Shown here: positions 8,093 through 15,836 of the stretch, one piece after another
Layout: the number at the start of each line of letters is the position of its first letter
How positions within the stretch are numbered: position 1 is the first letter of the stretch
Source of the DNA: Methylosinus sp. Sm6
Lineage (GTDB): Bacteria; Pseudomonadota; Alphaproteobacteria; Rhizobiales; Beijerinckiaceae
NCBI RefSeq assembly: GCF_019802345.1
Contig: NZ_JAINDZ010000040.1
Coordinates: 1 to 40,817 of the forward strand
Direction of reading: 5' to 3'
Length of the DNA: 40,817 nucleotides
Notes under the pieces: model-generated
The model's database searches: none
Seen by the model: the letters and a program-made list of their open reading frames with translations, nothing else
Told to the model about the DNA's origin: nothing
Translations under genes and position numbers: made by a program

Positions 8093-9374
8093 GCGCAGCC
8101 TCCTTCGTGTGCGGCGCCTCATCGCGCCGAACCGGCAAGCGCACGCGCCCAGTGAGCAGCGCCTGCATCATCGCCTGCTTGAGCGCGAGGGTCTTGTCGA
8201 AGCGGGTTTCAAGGGCGGAGATTTCGGCGTCCATATCCGAGAGCACGCCTGCAATAGCGGCTTGTTCGTTCTCGTCTGGTACGCTGATCTCTATCGCGGC
8301 AAGCGCCAGCGCCCCGATATGGACCACGGCGTCGCCCTGGCCCTTGTTGGCCTTCTGACGCACCACGTGCGGCGTGTTCAAGAGGTAGCCTAGAAATACT
8401 GGATCGCCGCTGGTCGGGCGCAGGATAATGATATCGCCGCCAGCATAAGCTTCAACATCATGGGCGAGCGCGACACACTTCCCAATCTCTTCCTTCGTCT
8501 CACCAGAAGCGGCGAAAAGTATATCGCCGCGCTGAATCCGCGTCGCACTGTGAGCCACGGCGCGCGAGATGTACGAGGCAAAGTGACGAACAACGTTTTG
8601 GTGCGTTGTGTAGATTTCCCCATACCGAACGCAAGGGATGTCTCCCGACTGCGCTTCGTCGCGGCGCACACCGCTACCCTTCATAAACCGACCAAGTGCT
8701 CCCAGCCGCTTCTCCTGCCACGGGGCGGTAAAGCCCGGCAGGCGGGTCTGGCCGGTGAGCAGGCGTTGCATCGCGCCTTGCCGCAGATCGCGCTTCTTGG
8801 CGATCAGGTGAGACAGCGCTGAGGTCAGATCCTCGATCTCTGACAACGCACAGGCGATCTCCTTTCGCTCCGCCTGAGAGGAAGGCATTGCAATTGCGAA
8901 CTTCCGAACGGCAGAAATTGAAAATTCAAGACGGGTGGTGCCTACAACTGCATCGTTTATTCTACGTTGAGTGTGGTTGCCCTCAAGTTGACACATAACG
9001 AAACGCGGGTATTCCTCGTTCTTGATGCGCAGACGGGCGATTTCTCGGGCAATGTTTCCCTCGAAATGGTCCGGAACTATGCCTACTCGCCCAATGGTAC
9101 CCTTCACTGAAAGCAGGACATCACCGGCACAAATCCTACTTCCCGCAAACCTCGCTTCTATAGATCTTGCTGATCTTGGGAGTGGTGCTGACGATATCTC
9201 CTTTATGAACTTTATTGGAACGATTGGAATCCCGCTTGGCGTGTCTGAGCCAATTTGCACGACACCATACCTAATGGGAGCTCTTGGATCGGTGATACTT
9301 TCGAGCGTCACGACCAGCCAATCCTCTGGGATTACGCCAATCGCGGTTGTCTTGTATCCGGGCCTCAGTGCCAT
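8085..9374 (-). CDS. hsdS: Type I restriction enzyme, specificity subunit
   Basis: This 429-aa protein has the two-half layout of HsdS. The first target-recognition domain covers about 1-165. A conserved helix follows, ending KRDLRQGAMQRLLTGQTRLP. The second recognition domain covers about 220-370, and a second copy of the helix ends LALKQAMMQALLTGRVRLP. The duplicated helices set the gap between the two half-sites of the DNA target, and the recognition domains fix the bases. The target cannot be read from the sequence. The ATG at 9374 overlaps the hsdM stop by 10 bp, and the gene end overlaps hsdR, so the three subunits are translationally coupled. Confidence 0.92.
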   Translation of the reverse strand: MALRPGYKTTAIGVIPEDWLVVTLESITDPRAPIRYGVVQIGSDTPSGIPIVPIKFIKEISSAPLPRSARSIEARFAGSRICAGDVLLSVKGTIGRVGIVPDHFEGNIAREIARLRIKNEEYPRFVMCQLEGNHTQRRINDAVVGTTRLEFSISAVRKFAIAMPSSQAERKEIACALSEIEDLTSALSHLIAKKRDLRQGAMQRLLTGQTRLPGFTAPWQEKRLGALGRFMKGSGVRRDEAQSGDIPCVRYGEIYTTHQNVVRHFASYISRAVAHSATRIQRGDILFAASGETKEEIGKCVALAHDVEAYAGGDIIILRPTSGDPVFLGYLLNTPHVVRQKANKGQGDAVVHIGALALAAIEISVPDENEQAAIAGVLSDMDAEISALETRFDKTLALKQAMMQALLTGRVRLPVRRDEAPHTKEAAHA

Positions 9375-11842
9375 GTGGCCCCCATCGCCTTAAGGTGACT
9401 GGCGACACGCGCGGCCAACAAATCGACCTTTTCCTCCAGCTTCGGCAGCGGCTTCTCGTAGCGCTCGGCCAGCTCACGCACGCGCGTCGTCAGGGACTGC
9501 GCCACGCGCGCGACTTCGCCGCCGACCCGCTCATCGATTGTAGCCAGCCATTTGTCGGCCACGACGAGGGTCTTCACCTCGTCGTCCGTGAGCGCGGCGT
9601 AGCGGGCGTGAACCTTGGCGAAAAGCTTTTCCTCCGCCGCCTTGCGCTTCTTCTTGGTCTCGTCGAAATTGTCGATCAGCGCCTGATAGGCGAGCAGAGC
9701 TTCTCGCTCGTCGGCCAGATCGGCGTCGCGCCCGATCTCCTTCAGCCGCGCTTTGATCGCCTTGGCCGTGATCTTCTGCTTCTCGCCTTCGCCTTCGATC
9801 ACCTCGGCGAGCAGCCCGTCCTCGCCCGCACCTTCTTCAAGCTTCTCGGCCATCTTCTGTTCGAGTTCGGCCATGCGCGCGTCAAGCGCATTGATCACTA
9901 ACTGATCTGCCGCGAAGTAGCGGGCGATGATCAGGCGCGACGGCGCCAGATCGGACGTGAAGCGGCGCTTACCGACCTGGTAATCGCCGGGCTCGGGCCA
10001 GACCAGCTTGCCCTCCTTGTTCTTGCGCTTGATGATTTCGCGTGGACGCACGCCTGCCGCCCAGCCGACGGCAGCAATCAGATACGCGTCGTCCTGCATC
10101 GACTCGGCCCAGTAGTCCATCAGGTGCTGATAGACGTCGTAAGGGTCGACGAGCGGTGCCTTGCGGAAGACTTCGAGCAAGTCCTCCGATAGAGCCTCGA
10201 TGAATTCCTTCGGGTGTCCGCCGGGACCGAAGGCTCGCGCCGCGGCTTCCGTCCGCGCGCGCCAGGCGGCGAAGGTGTCGCCAGCGGCCTTGGTGAAAGC
10301 CTGAAACTCGGGATGGCCTTCGATCGTGGGCTTCACCTCGCCGACCGGCAACGTGAGCGACAGATATCCCAAGCGCAGATCGGCGAAGAGCTTGCCGCGA
10401 AGGGAGGGCATAACCTTCCACCACGCCGAAAGCGCCTCGATATCACGAGCCGGAATGCCGCCGTTCAAATGGGCGTCGATATCGTGGATGTCCTCGGCTT
10501 CGGAACTGTCGATATAGCGCGGCAGGTTGAGGTTATAGGCGTTCTTCGGGTCCGCGATCTCGTCATGGGGAACCATACGGGCGTAGCCGGGCACGTCGAC
10601 GACGCGCGCAAAGGTATCGACGATGCGATGGATGTCCTGCTCGCGCAGCCGGTTCTTCGGGCCGTCCTTGCGGAAGCCCTTCGAGGCGTCAATCATGAAC
10701 ACGCCGCGCCGGGTGGCGGCGTTCTCTTTGTCGAGCACGACGATGCAGGCGGGAATGCCCGTGCCATAGAAGAGGTTCGGCGGCAGGCCGATGATGCCTT
10801 TCAGATAGCCGGACTTGACCAGCGCCTCGCGGATCTCGGCCTCGGCGTTTCCACGGAACAGCACGCCATGCGGCAGGATGCAGGCTGCCTTGCCGGTGCT
10901 CTTCATCGAGCGGATGATATGGAGCAGATAAGCGTAATCGCCCTGCTTGCGGGGCGGTGCGCCCCAGCTGAAACGCGCGTGCGGGTCGCGCGCAGTATCG
11001 ATGCCGTTCGACCACGCCTTGTCCGAAAAGGGCGGATTGGCAACCACGTAGTCGTATGTGCGGAGTCGGTCACCATCGAGGAATTTCGGGCTGGCGAGCG
11101 TGTTACCGGCGATAATCTTCGCGGTCGGAAAGTCGTGCAGGATCATATTCATACGGGCGAGACCGGCCGTGGTCACGTCCTTTTCCTGACCCTCGAGCGT
11201 TATGCGCTTTCCTGCCTCGGCAGCCACCTTCAGCAACAACGATCCCGAGCCACATGTGGGGTCGTAGGCGGTCGTGCCCGCGACCGTGTTCTTCGGCGAG
11301 ATGCCGATCACCTTAGCAATGATGCGGCTGACTTCCGACGGGGTGTAGAACTGGCCCTTGCTCTTGCCGCTCTCCGTCGCGAAATGCCGCATCAGATATT
11401 CATAGGCATCGCCCAGAATGTCGTCATGATCGGCCCGGTTCTTGGAGAAATCGAGATCTGGGCTTTCAAAGATCGCCACGAGGTTCGTGAGACGCTCGAT
11501 GCGATCATTGCCGTCCCCGAGTTTGTTCGGGTCGTTGAAATCAGGAAAATCTGTGCGCGCTAAGCTTTCGTTGCTGTCGACCAGGGGCTGAATGATCTGC
11601 GTGTTGATCAGATCCCCGATGTTCGGATTGCCCTTGAGGGCGATCATGTCGTCGAAGCTGGTGCCTGGCGGGATTGTGATTGGCGGCGCTAGATCGTCAC
11701 TCTTTGCGTACTTGTCGGAAACATATTTGATGAACAGCATGAAAAGGACGTAGTCCTTATACTGGCTAGCATCCATTCCGCCGCGCAACTCATCGCACGA
11801 CGCCCAAAGAGACGAATAGAGATCCGACTTTTTTACTGCCAT
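9365..11842 (-). CDS. hsdM: Type I restriction enzyme, N6-adenine methyltransferase subunit
   Basis: This 825-aa protein methylates adenine in the host target and, with HsdS, gives immunity to HsdR. The SAM-binding motif DPTCGSG is at 194-200 and the catalytic NPPF at 269-272. The N-terminal helical domain (MAVKKSDLYSSLWASCDELRGG) is typical. The ATG at 11842 has GGAAG about 8 bases before it; the 76 upstream codons of open frame have no such support. The protein is longer than the usual 500 or so residues. Roughly residues 540-825 form a charged, mostly helical extension with probable coiled coils (AELEQKMAEKLEEGAGEDG), as seen in one HsdM subgroup. Confidence 0.92.
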   Translation of the reverse strand: MAVKKSDLYSSLWASCDELRGGMDASQYKDYVLFMLFIKYVSDKYAKSDDLAPPITIPPGTSFDDMIALKGNPNIGDLINTQIIQPLVDSNESLARTDFPDFNDPNKLGDGNDRIERLTNLVAIFESPDLDFSKNRADHDDILGDAYEYLMRHFATESGKSKGQFYTPSEVSRIIAKVIGISPKNTVAGTTAYDPTCGSGSLLLKVAAEAGKRITLEGQEKDVTTAGLARMNMILHDFPTAKIIAGNTLASPKFLDGDRLRTYDYVVANPPFSDKAWSNGIDTARDPHARFSWGAPPRKQGDYAYLLHIIRSMKSTGKAACILPHGVLFRGNAEAEIREALVKSGYLKGIIGLPPNLFYGTGIPACIVVLDKENAATRRGVFMIDASKGFRKDGPKNRLREQDIHRIVDTFARVVDVPGYARMVPHDEIADPKNAYNLNLPRYIDSSEAEDIHDIDAHLNGGIPARDIEALSAWWKVMPSLRGKLFADLRLGYLSLTLPVGEVKPTIEGHPEFQAFTKAAGDTFAAWRARTEAAARAFGPGGHPKEFIEALSEDLLEVFRKAPLVDPYDVYQHLMDYWAESMQDDAYLIAAVGWAAGVRPREIIKRKNKEGKLVWPEPGDYQVGKRRFTSDLAPSRLIIARYFAADQLVINALDARMAELEQKMAEKLEEGAGEDGLLAEVIEGEGEKQKITAKAIKARLKEIGRDADLADEREALLAYQALIDNFDETKKKRKAAEEKLFAKVHARYAALTDDEVKTLVVADKWLATIDERVGGEVARVAQSLTTRVRELAERYEKPLPKLEEKVDLLAARVASHLKAMGATWH

Positions 11843-12263
11843 GCGTCGCTTCCCGAGCTGAACTGCGATATCTGCGACTTCAAAAAGCGCGATTCGCCGT
11901 CCCCATTTTTGACCACCATAAACGGCGACGCCGACGACGCGAAGGGGCGGCCAGTGTTGTGCAGCATTTTCTAGGCCGCGCGTTTGCTGCGCCCGGTCGC
12001 TTGCACTTCTCTCGCGCGGCTGGATCGTGTTTCTGAATGGCCCGAAATAACGGACACGGCGTGGACACAAGGGAAAGCCCCTTTGGCGAGAGCTAAATCG
12101 AACGTCGCATAAGCAATTGAATATCTTATAGTTTTGTTGCGAGAGCCAGATGTGAGCTAACTACCTTCAGGTTATGAGCCTAACGATCGCCAGCTGGGTC
12201 GTTTTTTCGCGTTCGCGGATCGTGGCCCTACCCGGAAAGCGATGCTCGGAATTTGCAGGGGGA
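11843..12263. other. Intergenic stretch upstream of hsdM
   Basis: I see no gene in this stretch. It must carry the promoter for the leftward restriction operon. An A+T-rich patch near 12110-12140 (minus strand CTATAAG) is the best candidate -10 region, but no convincing -35 pairs with it. The upstream open frame joined to hsdM (to 12070) lacks a ribosome site and looks non-coding. A GTGGACACA sequence at 12061 resembles the repeated GTGGACACC beside the tRNA at 33687-33706, which may be chance. Confidence 0.4.
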
Positions 12264-12288
12264 GCGCCCCGCCGGGAAGGCGGGGCGC
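12264..12288 (-). terminator. Hairpin downstream of DUF736 gene
   Basis: Perfect 10-bp arms GCGCCCCGCC (12264-12273) and its complement (12279-12288) enclose a 5-base loop, starting 8 bp past the DUF736 stop in the sense of transcription. There is no T-run after it, so it may be a weak terminator or a 3' stabilising structure. Confidence 0.6.
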
Positions 12289-12296
12289 AGTGCCGC

Positions 12297-12623
12297 TCAG
12301 TCGCCGTTGCGGCGGCTCGGGCGGGACCAGATCAGGCTGTAGCCTTCGCCGCTCTCGTCGTCGAAGAGATTGGCGAAGATCGGGGCGTTGAAGCTCGGAT
12401 CGTCGAGCTTGACGCCGAGATAATCGCGACCCTCATTGGAGCGCTTGGACCAGGCGGCTCCGATCTCCACTCGGCCCACGAAGACGCGGTGGCTGGGCGC
12501 ATTGTCACCGGAGCGGCTGGTTTCGGGGACGATGCGAACGTTCTTCGCCTGGACGGAAAGGGTGATGATTTCGCCGGTGAACTCGTTGTTGCCGGTCTTC
12601 TTGAAGGTGCCGATGGTCGCCAT
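12297..12623 (-). CDS. DUF736 family protein
   Basis: This 108-aa protein begins MATIGTFKKTGNNEFTGEI and has the family's RIVPETSRSGDNAPSHRVF and GAAWSKRSNEGRDYLGVKLDD segments. DUF736 proteins are small conserved passengers of alphaproteobacterial plasmids and ICEs, usually near parA, traF or relaxase genes. Their biochemical role is unknown. An AGGAG sequence lies about 9 bases before the ATG. A hairpin follows the gene, and the structured repeat at 12748-12801 lies about 125 bp upstream in the presumed leader. Confidence 0.9.
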   Translation of the reverse strand: MATIGTFKKTGNNEFTGEIITLSVQAKNVRIVPETSRSGDNAPSHRVFVGRVEIGAAWSKRSNEGRDYLGVKLDDPSFNAPIFANLFDDESGEGYSLIWSRPSRRNGD

Positions 12624-12747
12624 TTTGAATTCTCCTCGATCTGAATTTCCGAGCCCGCCAGTGCGGCCTCGATGGCGATCGAAGGGCCGGAGGCGATCGG
12701 CGCGGCATCGCTCGCGACCGCAGCGTCAGCGGAGGATGGCGCAAGAG

Positions 12748-12801
12748 CGACTTTGTTGTTTCGCGAGGAATGGCGGCGCAGCCGTCAGGGGAAGAAAGTC
12801 G
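12748..12801 (-). repeat. Stem-loop repeat, copy A (upstream of DUF736)
   Basis: Arms CGACTTT (12748-12754) and AAAGTCG (12795-12801) enclose a 40-base loop containing TTTCGCGAGGAA. The flank CAGCGGAGGATGGCG (12727-12741) matches the flank of copy B (CAGCGGAGGACGGCG at 15612-15626), and the loop also matches (TCTCGCGATGGAA). The arm sequences differ between copies while pairing is kept. Both copies lie 110-125 bp before a minus-strand start codon. Confidence 0.6.
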
Positions 12802-12979
12802 ATCGGCGCCATTGCCGCATAGGCGATCGAGGCGCAGCCGGCCTTCGGCCAGATTCGCCCATCAAAGAGGCCGTTATGGAGCGCTTGGCCTGAAGGGATC
12901 GGGGCGAATTCGGCGACGGCATGCGACCGCAAAGATTCGGCGACGAGTGCCGACGATGATGACGATCCTCTGTCCGGCT

Positions 12980-13207
12980 TCAAAATTTCGTCATCGTCGC
13001 TTCCGAGCCGCTTATCGCGATGCCTCCCACCCCGCTGATTATCGGACGCCGTGAGATCGCTCTCGCCGAAGGATTGCTCCGAGGAGCATCACAATTTCGA
13101 CCGCCTCGCCACGAAGATTCGAACTCGCCGCCGTAATAGCCGCCGTGTGTCACGACGATGAATTCGGAGAGATGCAGATCGACATGCGCCCACAGGAGCG
13201 GCTGCAA
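12980..13207 (-). pseudogene. Coding-like stretch, possible small gene or remnant
   Basis: From the TTG at 13207 the minus frame reads LWAHVDLHLSEFIVVTHGGYYGGEFE with strong G/C at third positions, then becomes arginine/serine-rich and unconvincing after about residue 40. There is no clear ribosome binding site. It lies just after the membrane-protein gene and in another frame. I do not recognise it. The stretch 12810-12979 between it and the stem-loop repeat shows nothing further. Confidence 0.22.
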
Positions 13208-13212
13208 CGGCG

Positions 13213-13653
13213 TCAGGCCCGCGCGAGACGCGCTTGTTCCCGCCCCGGCGGGGCGGTTCCGGCGATGCGGATCAAAGCGGTGACGCCGACCGCGACCGCG
13301 CCGACGAACGAAAAGATCATCTGCCATGTCGCGGACGGCATAGCCATCTGGGCAATACCGTGCGTGGCGTAATAGCCGGCGATCGTCGCCGGCGCAGCGT
13401 AGACGAGCACGATGGCGAGCCGGAGCCATGTCCAGGGAACGAAGGCGAGCGCCAGTTGCCCGACGCCAAACGTCACACCTGCGGCGATGACGCCAATGAC
13501 GGCGCCGCCGAGCCAGCCGGCGCCCGTGTGAAAAGCCCAGGCGCCAACCGTCAGGCCGGCATAGAAAGGGAGCGCGAACACCGCGAACGTGAACAGCAGC
13601 CAGCAGAAAAAGCCGATGCCGGCGATGACGAATAGAGGTCCGAAGATGATCAT
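13213..13653 (-). CDS. Small membrane protein of the element backbone
   Basis: This 146-aa protein has about four hydrophobic segments: MIIFGPLFVIAGIGFFCWLL, then TFAVFALPFYAGLTVGAW, GAVIGVIAAGVTFGVGQLAL and LRLAIVLVYAAPATIAGYY, and a last one near 115-135. The C-terminus is basic. I place the start at 13653, where GGAG lies about 9 bases upstream. The open frame extends 81 codons further up but that part is low-quality sequence spanning the hairpin at 13750-13774. Similar proteins recur near DUF736 genes on rhizobial elements. No function is known; inner-membrane location is predicted from hydrophobicity only. Confidence 0.75.
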   Translation of the reverse strand: MIIFGPLFVIAGIGFFCWLLFTFAVFALPFYAGLTVGAWAFHTGAGWLGGAVIGVIAAGVTFGVGQLALAFVPWTWLRLAIVLVYAAPATIAGYYATHGIAQMAMPSATWQMIFSFVGAVAVGVTALIRIAGTAPPGREQARLARA

Positions 13654-13749
13654 AGCGGAGGTCTCCGTGAGACAAAGGTCTGACGAGCGCGCCTTCCACC
13701 ACCACCACGGCGCGGCAGCGAGTCTAGCCGGAAAGATGAGAGAGGGCGA

Positions 13750-13774
13750 GCGAAAATCCCCGCAGGATTTTCGC
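13750..13774 (-). terminator. Perfect 10-bp hairpin between two small genes
   Basis: GCGAAAATCC (13750-13759) pairs exactly with 13765-13774 around a CCGCA loop. On the minus strand it follows the 57-aa gene and precedes the membrane-protein gene by about 100 bp. It could end the first transcript or act as a processing or attenuation structure; there is no clear T-run. Confidence 0.55.
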
Positions 13775-13801
13775 CGCTCACAGTCGCAGCTTTCACTTCC
13801 T

Positions 13802-13975
13802 TCATCGCTGGAAGGGATCAAATTCATGTACGATGAAGGCGGGATCGCCGTCGTATTCGGTCGACGGCATGACGCCGTAGTCACCCGCGCCGTCATGGAA
13901 GACGACGACGCAGATCATGAGGGTGTTCGCGAGGTCCCAACCACGAGCGTGGGCGAAGGTGAGGTTTCGAGACAT
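13802..13975 (-). CDS. Small conserved protein of the element (57 aa)
   Basis: The frame reads MSRNLTFAHARGWDLANTLM, then a hydrophobic ICVVVFHDGAG segment and an acidic tail ending VHEFDPFQR. An AGGAG sequence lies about 8 bases before the ATG at 13975, which is why I reject the 26 upstream codons. I do not know the function. It precedes the membrane-protein gene on the same strand, with a hairpin between them. Confidence 0.65.
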   Translation of the reverse strand: MSRNLTFAHARGWDLANTLMICVVVFHDGAGDYGVMPSTEYDGDPAFIVHEFDPFQR

Positions 13976-14283
13976 CGATCGGCTCCTGTTCTGAGGCGGG
14001 GGCCATCCCCGCGCGACAGGCGCCCGATGTGTCCGGCCGATGGCCGCGATCACCGCGCAGGTGAAGCCAAAGCGGCGGCACGCTCGCGTAGCCGACCCCT
14101 TGTGGGTTGATGGCGTCAGGCCATCGGTCGGATAGAGGATCAGCGCCGATCAGAGCGGGGTGGCGCTCGCCGACAGGAGTCGATTGCTTCGAAATCATTG
14201 ACCCCGGTGGTGGATTGCTCGAACCTCCTCTATTGTCGGCCGACGACAGCGCATGTGCGGAGCGAGCGGGTCAGGATGCCGGC
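13976..14283. other. Intergenic stretch, no gene recognised
   Basis: This 308-bp gap separates the leftward 57-aa gene from a rightward 69-aa gene, so promoters for both should lie here. I see no clear promoter, RNA gene or repeat. A short GC-rich hairpin (GCGGGG/CCCCGC near 14000) is the only visible structure. Confidence 0.4.
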
Positions 14284-14493
14284 ATGGCGGAGTTCACGGG
14301 GCATGACCTTCATCTTATGAAGAAGGCGCTCGTCATCGCGGCGCTGGCGATCGAGGGGCCGCCGGGGCCGTTTCAGTCCGCCTCGCATTTCAGCGACAAG
14401 AAGGCGTTGCTCGATGAGATCATAGAGAACGATACGGAATTGGCGCATGACGCGCGCGCGGCGAGGATCGCCGTGATCGGCGCGCCAGACTGA
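14284..14493 (+). CDS. Small protein on the opposite strand (69 aa)
   Basis: The frame gives MAEFTGHDLHLMKKALVIAALAIEG, then PFQSASHFSDKKALLDEII and a tail HDARAARIAVIGAPD. It looks like a compact helical protein. Similar short proteins occur on alphaproteobacterial plasmids, but I cannot name the family. The start at 14284 has AGGA about 8 bases upstream. It is the only rightward gene among the backbone genes, and ends 75 bp before the converging DUF2493 gene. Confidence 0.55.
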   Translation: MAEFTGHDLHLMKKALVIAALAIEGPPGPFQSASHFSDKKALLDEIIENDTELAHDARAARIAVIGAPD

Positions 14494-14559
14494 AATAAGC
14501 CTTTACGGAGAGGCGGCGACACGCTTTTGCGTTTCGACGCATTTCCGGCTCTGAGGGTC

Positions 14560-14579
14560 GGCGGCGCTCACGCGCCGCC
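14560..14579 (-). terminator. Hairpin overlapping DUF2493 stop
   Basis: GGCGGCGC (14560-14567) pairs with 14572-14579 around TCAC, which contains the TGA stop of the DUF2493 gene. It lacks a T-run. It could act as a bidirectional end for the converging transcripts. Confidence 0.45.
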
Positions 14580-15506
14580 TGCTCCGAAACGCCAAACCGG
14601 AATACCGAGCTTGCGAGCCTTGTCGGCGAGGTTTTCCTGGATGCCGGTTCCGGGAAAGACGATGACGCCGATCGGCAGGATTTCCAGCATCGCGTCGTTG
14701 CGCTTGAAGGGCGCGGCCTTCGCGTGCTTGGTCCAGTCGGGCTTGAAGGCGATCTGCGGAACCTTGCGGTGATCGGCCCAGCGGGCGGCGATTCGTTCGG
14801 CGCCTTTCGGACTGCCGCCATGCAGCAGCACCATGTCCGGATGCTTGGCGTGGACCTGGTCGAGCTTCGCCCAGATCAGGCGATGGTCGTTGAAGTCGAG
14901 GCCGCCGGTGACGGCGATCTTCGGACCGGCGGGCAACAGCACCTCGTTGTCGGAGCGCTTCTTCGCGGCGAGGAAGTCCCGGCTGTCGATCATCGCCGAG
15001 GTGAGATTGCGGTGATTGACCATCGATCCGCCGCGCGGTCGCCAGGATGATCCGGTGTGACGCTCGTAATGCTCGGCGGCCTGATCGCGCATCAGCTCGA
15101 ATGCGTCCCGGCGCTCGAGGAGAGTCTGCCCTTCGGCGGCGAGCCGCTCCAGCTCGACGGATTTCACCTCGCCGCCATCCTGCTCGCGCTGCGAGCGGCG
15201 TTGCGCCTGCTCATTGTCGTCGAGTTCGCGCTCGATCCGCTCCACGGCGCGGTGAAAGAGATTGACGGTCGACCAGAGCAGGTCGCCGAGATCCGGTTCG
15301 AGGCGCGTATCCTGCAATGCCGCGATCAGCGCGTCGAAGATATCGGCGACGGCTCCCGAGACGATGCGCCCTTCCGGCAATGGCCTCGGATCGGGTTCGT
15401 CCTGAAAGGGGCGATAGCCATAGAGCTGGAGTTCCTGGAGGATATGGTCGGTCGGGGATGACGCGTGCGGCGGCTCGTGGCGGTCATCGTCGCGATCGGT
15501 GATCAT
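14568..15506 (-). CDS. DUF2493 (SLOG-type) protein
   Basis: This 312-aa protein has a charged helical N-terminal half and a C-terminal Rossmann-like DUF2493/YspA domain (about 195-300): KIAVTGGLDFNDHRLIW, then LLHGGSPKGAERIAARWA, and VIVFPGTGIQENLADKARKLG. This fold belongs to the SLOG group, which may bind nucleotides or nucleotide-derived ligands. Plasmid and ICE copies are common near Toprim and strawberry-notch genes, but their role is unknown. The ATG at 15506 has AAGGAAG about 6 bases upstream. A structured repeat lies about 120 bp upstream. Confidence 0.87.
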   Translation of the reverse strand: MITDRDDDRHEPPHASSPTDHILQELQLYGYRPFQDEPDPRPLPEGRIVSGAVADIFDALIAALQDTRLEPDLGDLLWSTVNLFHRAVERIERELDDNEQAQRRSQREQDGGEVKSVELERLAAEGQTLLERRDAFELMRDQAAEHYERHTGSSWRPRGGSMVNHRNLTSAMIDSRDFLAAKKRSDNEVLLPAGPKIAVTGGLDFNDHRLIWAKLDQVHAKHPDMVLLHGGSPKGAERIAARWADHRKVPQIAFKPDWTKHAKAAPFKRNDAMLEILPIGVIVFPGTGIQENLADKARKLGIPVWRFGAGGA

Positions 15507-15628
15507 GGCGCTTCCTTTCGTCGGATCGACCGCGCCCATCGCGGCCTTCATGGCGACGAAAGCGGCAGGCGGAACGGACCTGCACCCGCGGCGAAGCGAA
15601 GGGCCGGAGCACAGCGGAGGACGGCGAA

Positions 15629-15689
15629 GGCCGGCTATTTTGTCTCGCGATGGAAAGCGGCCGCGGGCCGCGCCGGAAAATAGCCGGCC
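15629..15689 (-). repeat. Stem-loop repeat, copy B (upstream of DUF2493)
   Basis: Thirteen-bp arms GGCCGGCTATTTT (15629-15641) and the exact complement at 15677-15689 enclose a 35-base loop with GTCTCGCGATGGAA. Copy A at 12748-12801 shares the loop core and the outer flank but has different arm sequence that still pairs. This is the mark of a selected secondary structure rather than a simple sequence repeat. The remaining 150 bp up to the Toprim gene stop shows nothing. Confidence 0.65.
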
Positions 15690-15836
15690 GCAGCCGTTGC
15701 CGATCCGAGCCGCCTGCCGATCGATCGCCCTCTGAAGAAGGCCGTGGGGGCGGACCTCTCCGACAATTCAGGAAGCGTCATCATTCATCGTGACGTGAAG
15801 CCGCCGGCAGGGAGCGTCAACCCCTGCAGCCCGAGC

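Noticed and set aside
10214-11563. 449-aa open frame on the plus strand
   Set aside because: It is antisense to hsdM, which has clear methylase motifs and a ribosome site. The frame has no recognisable domain.
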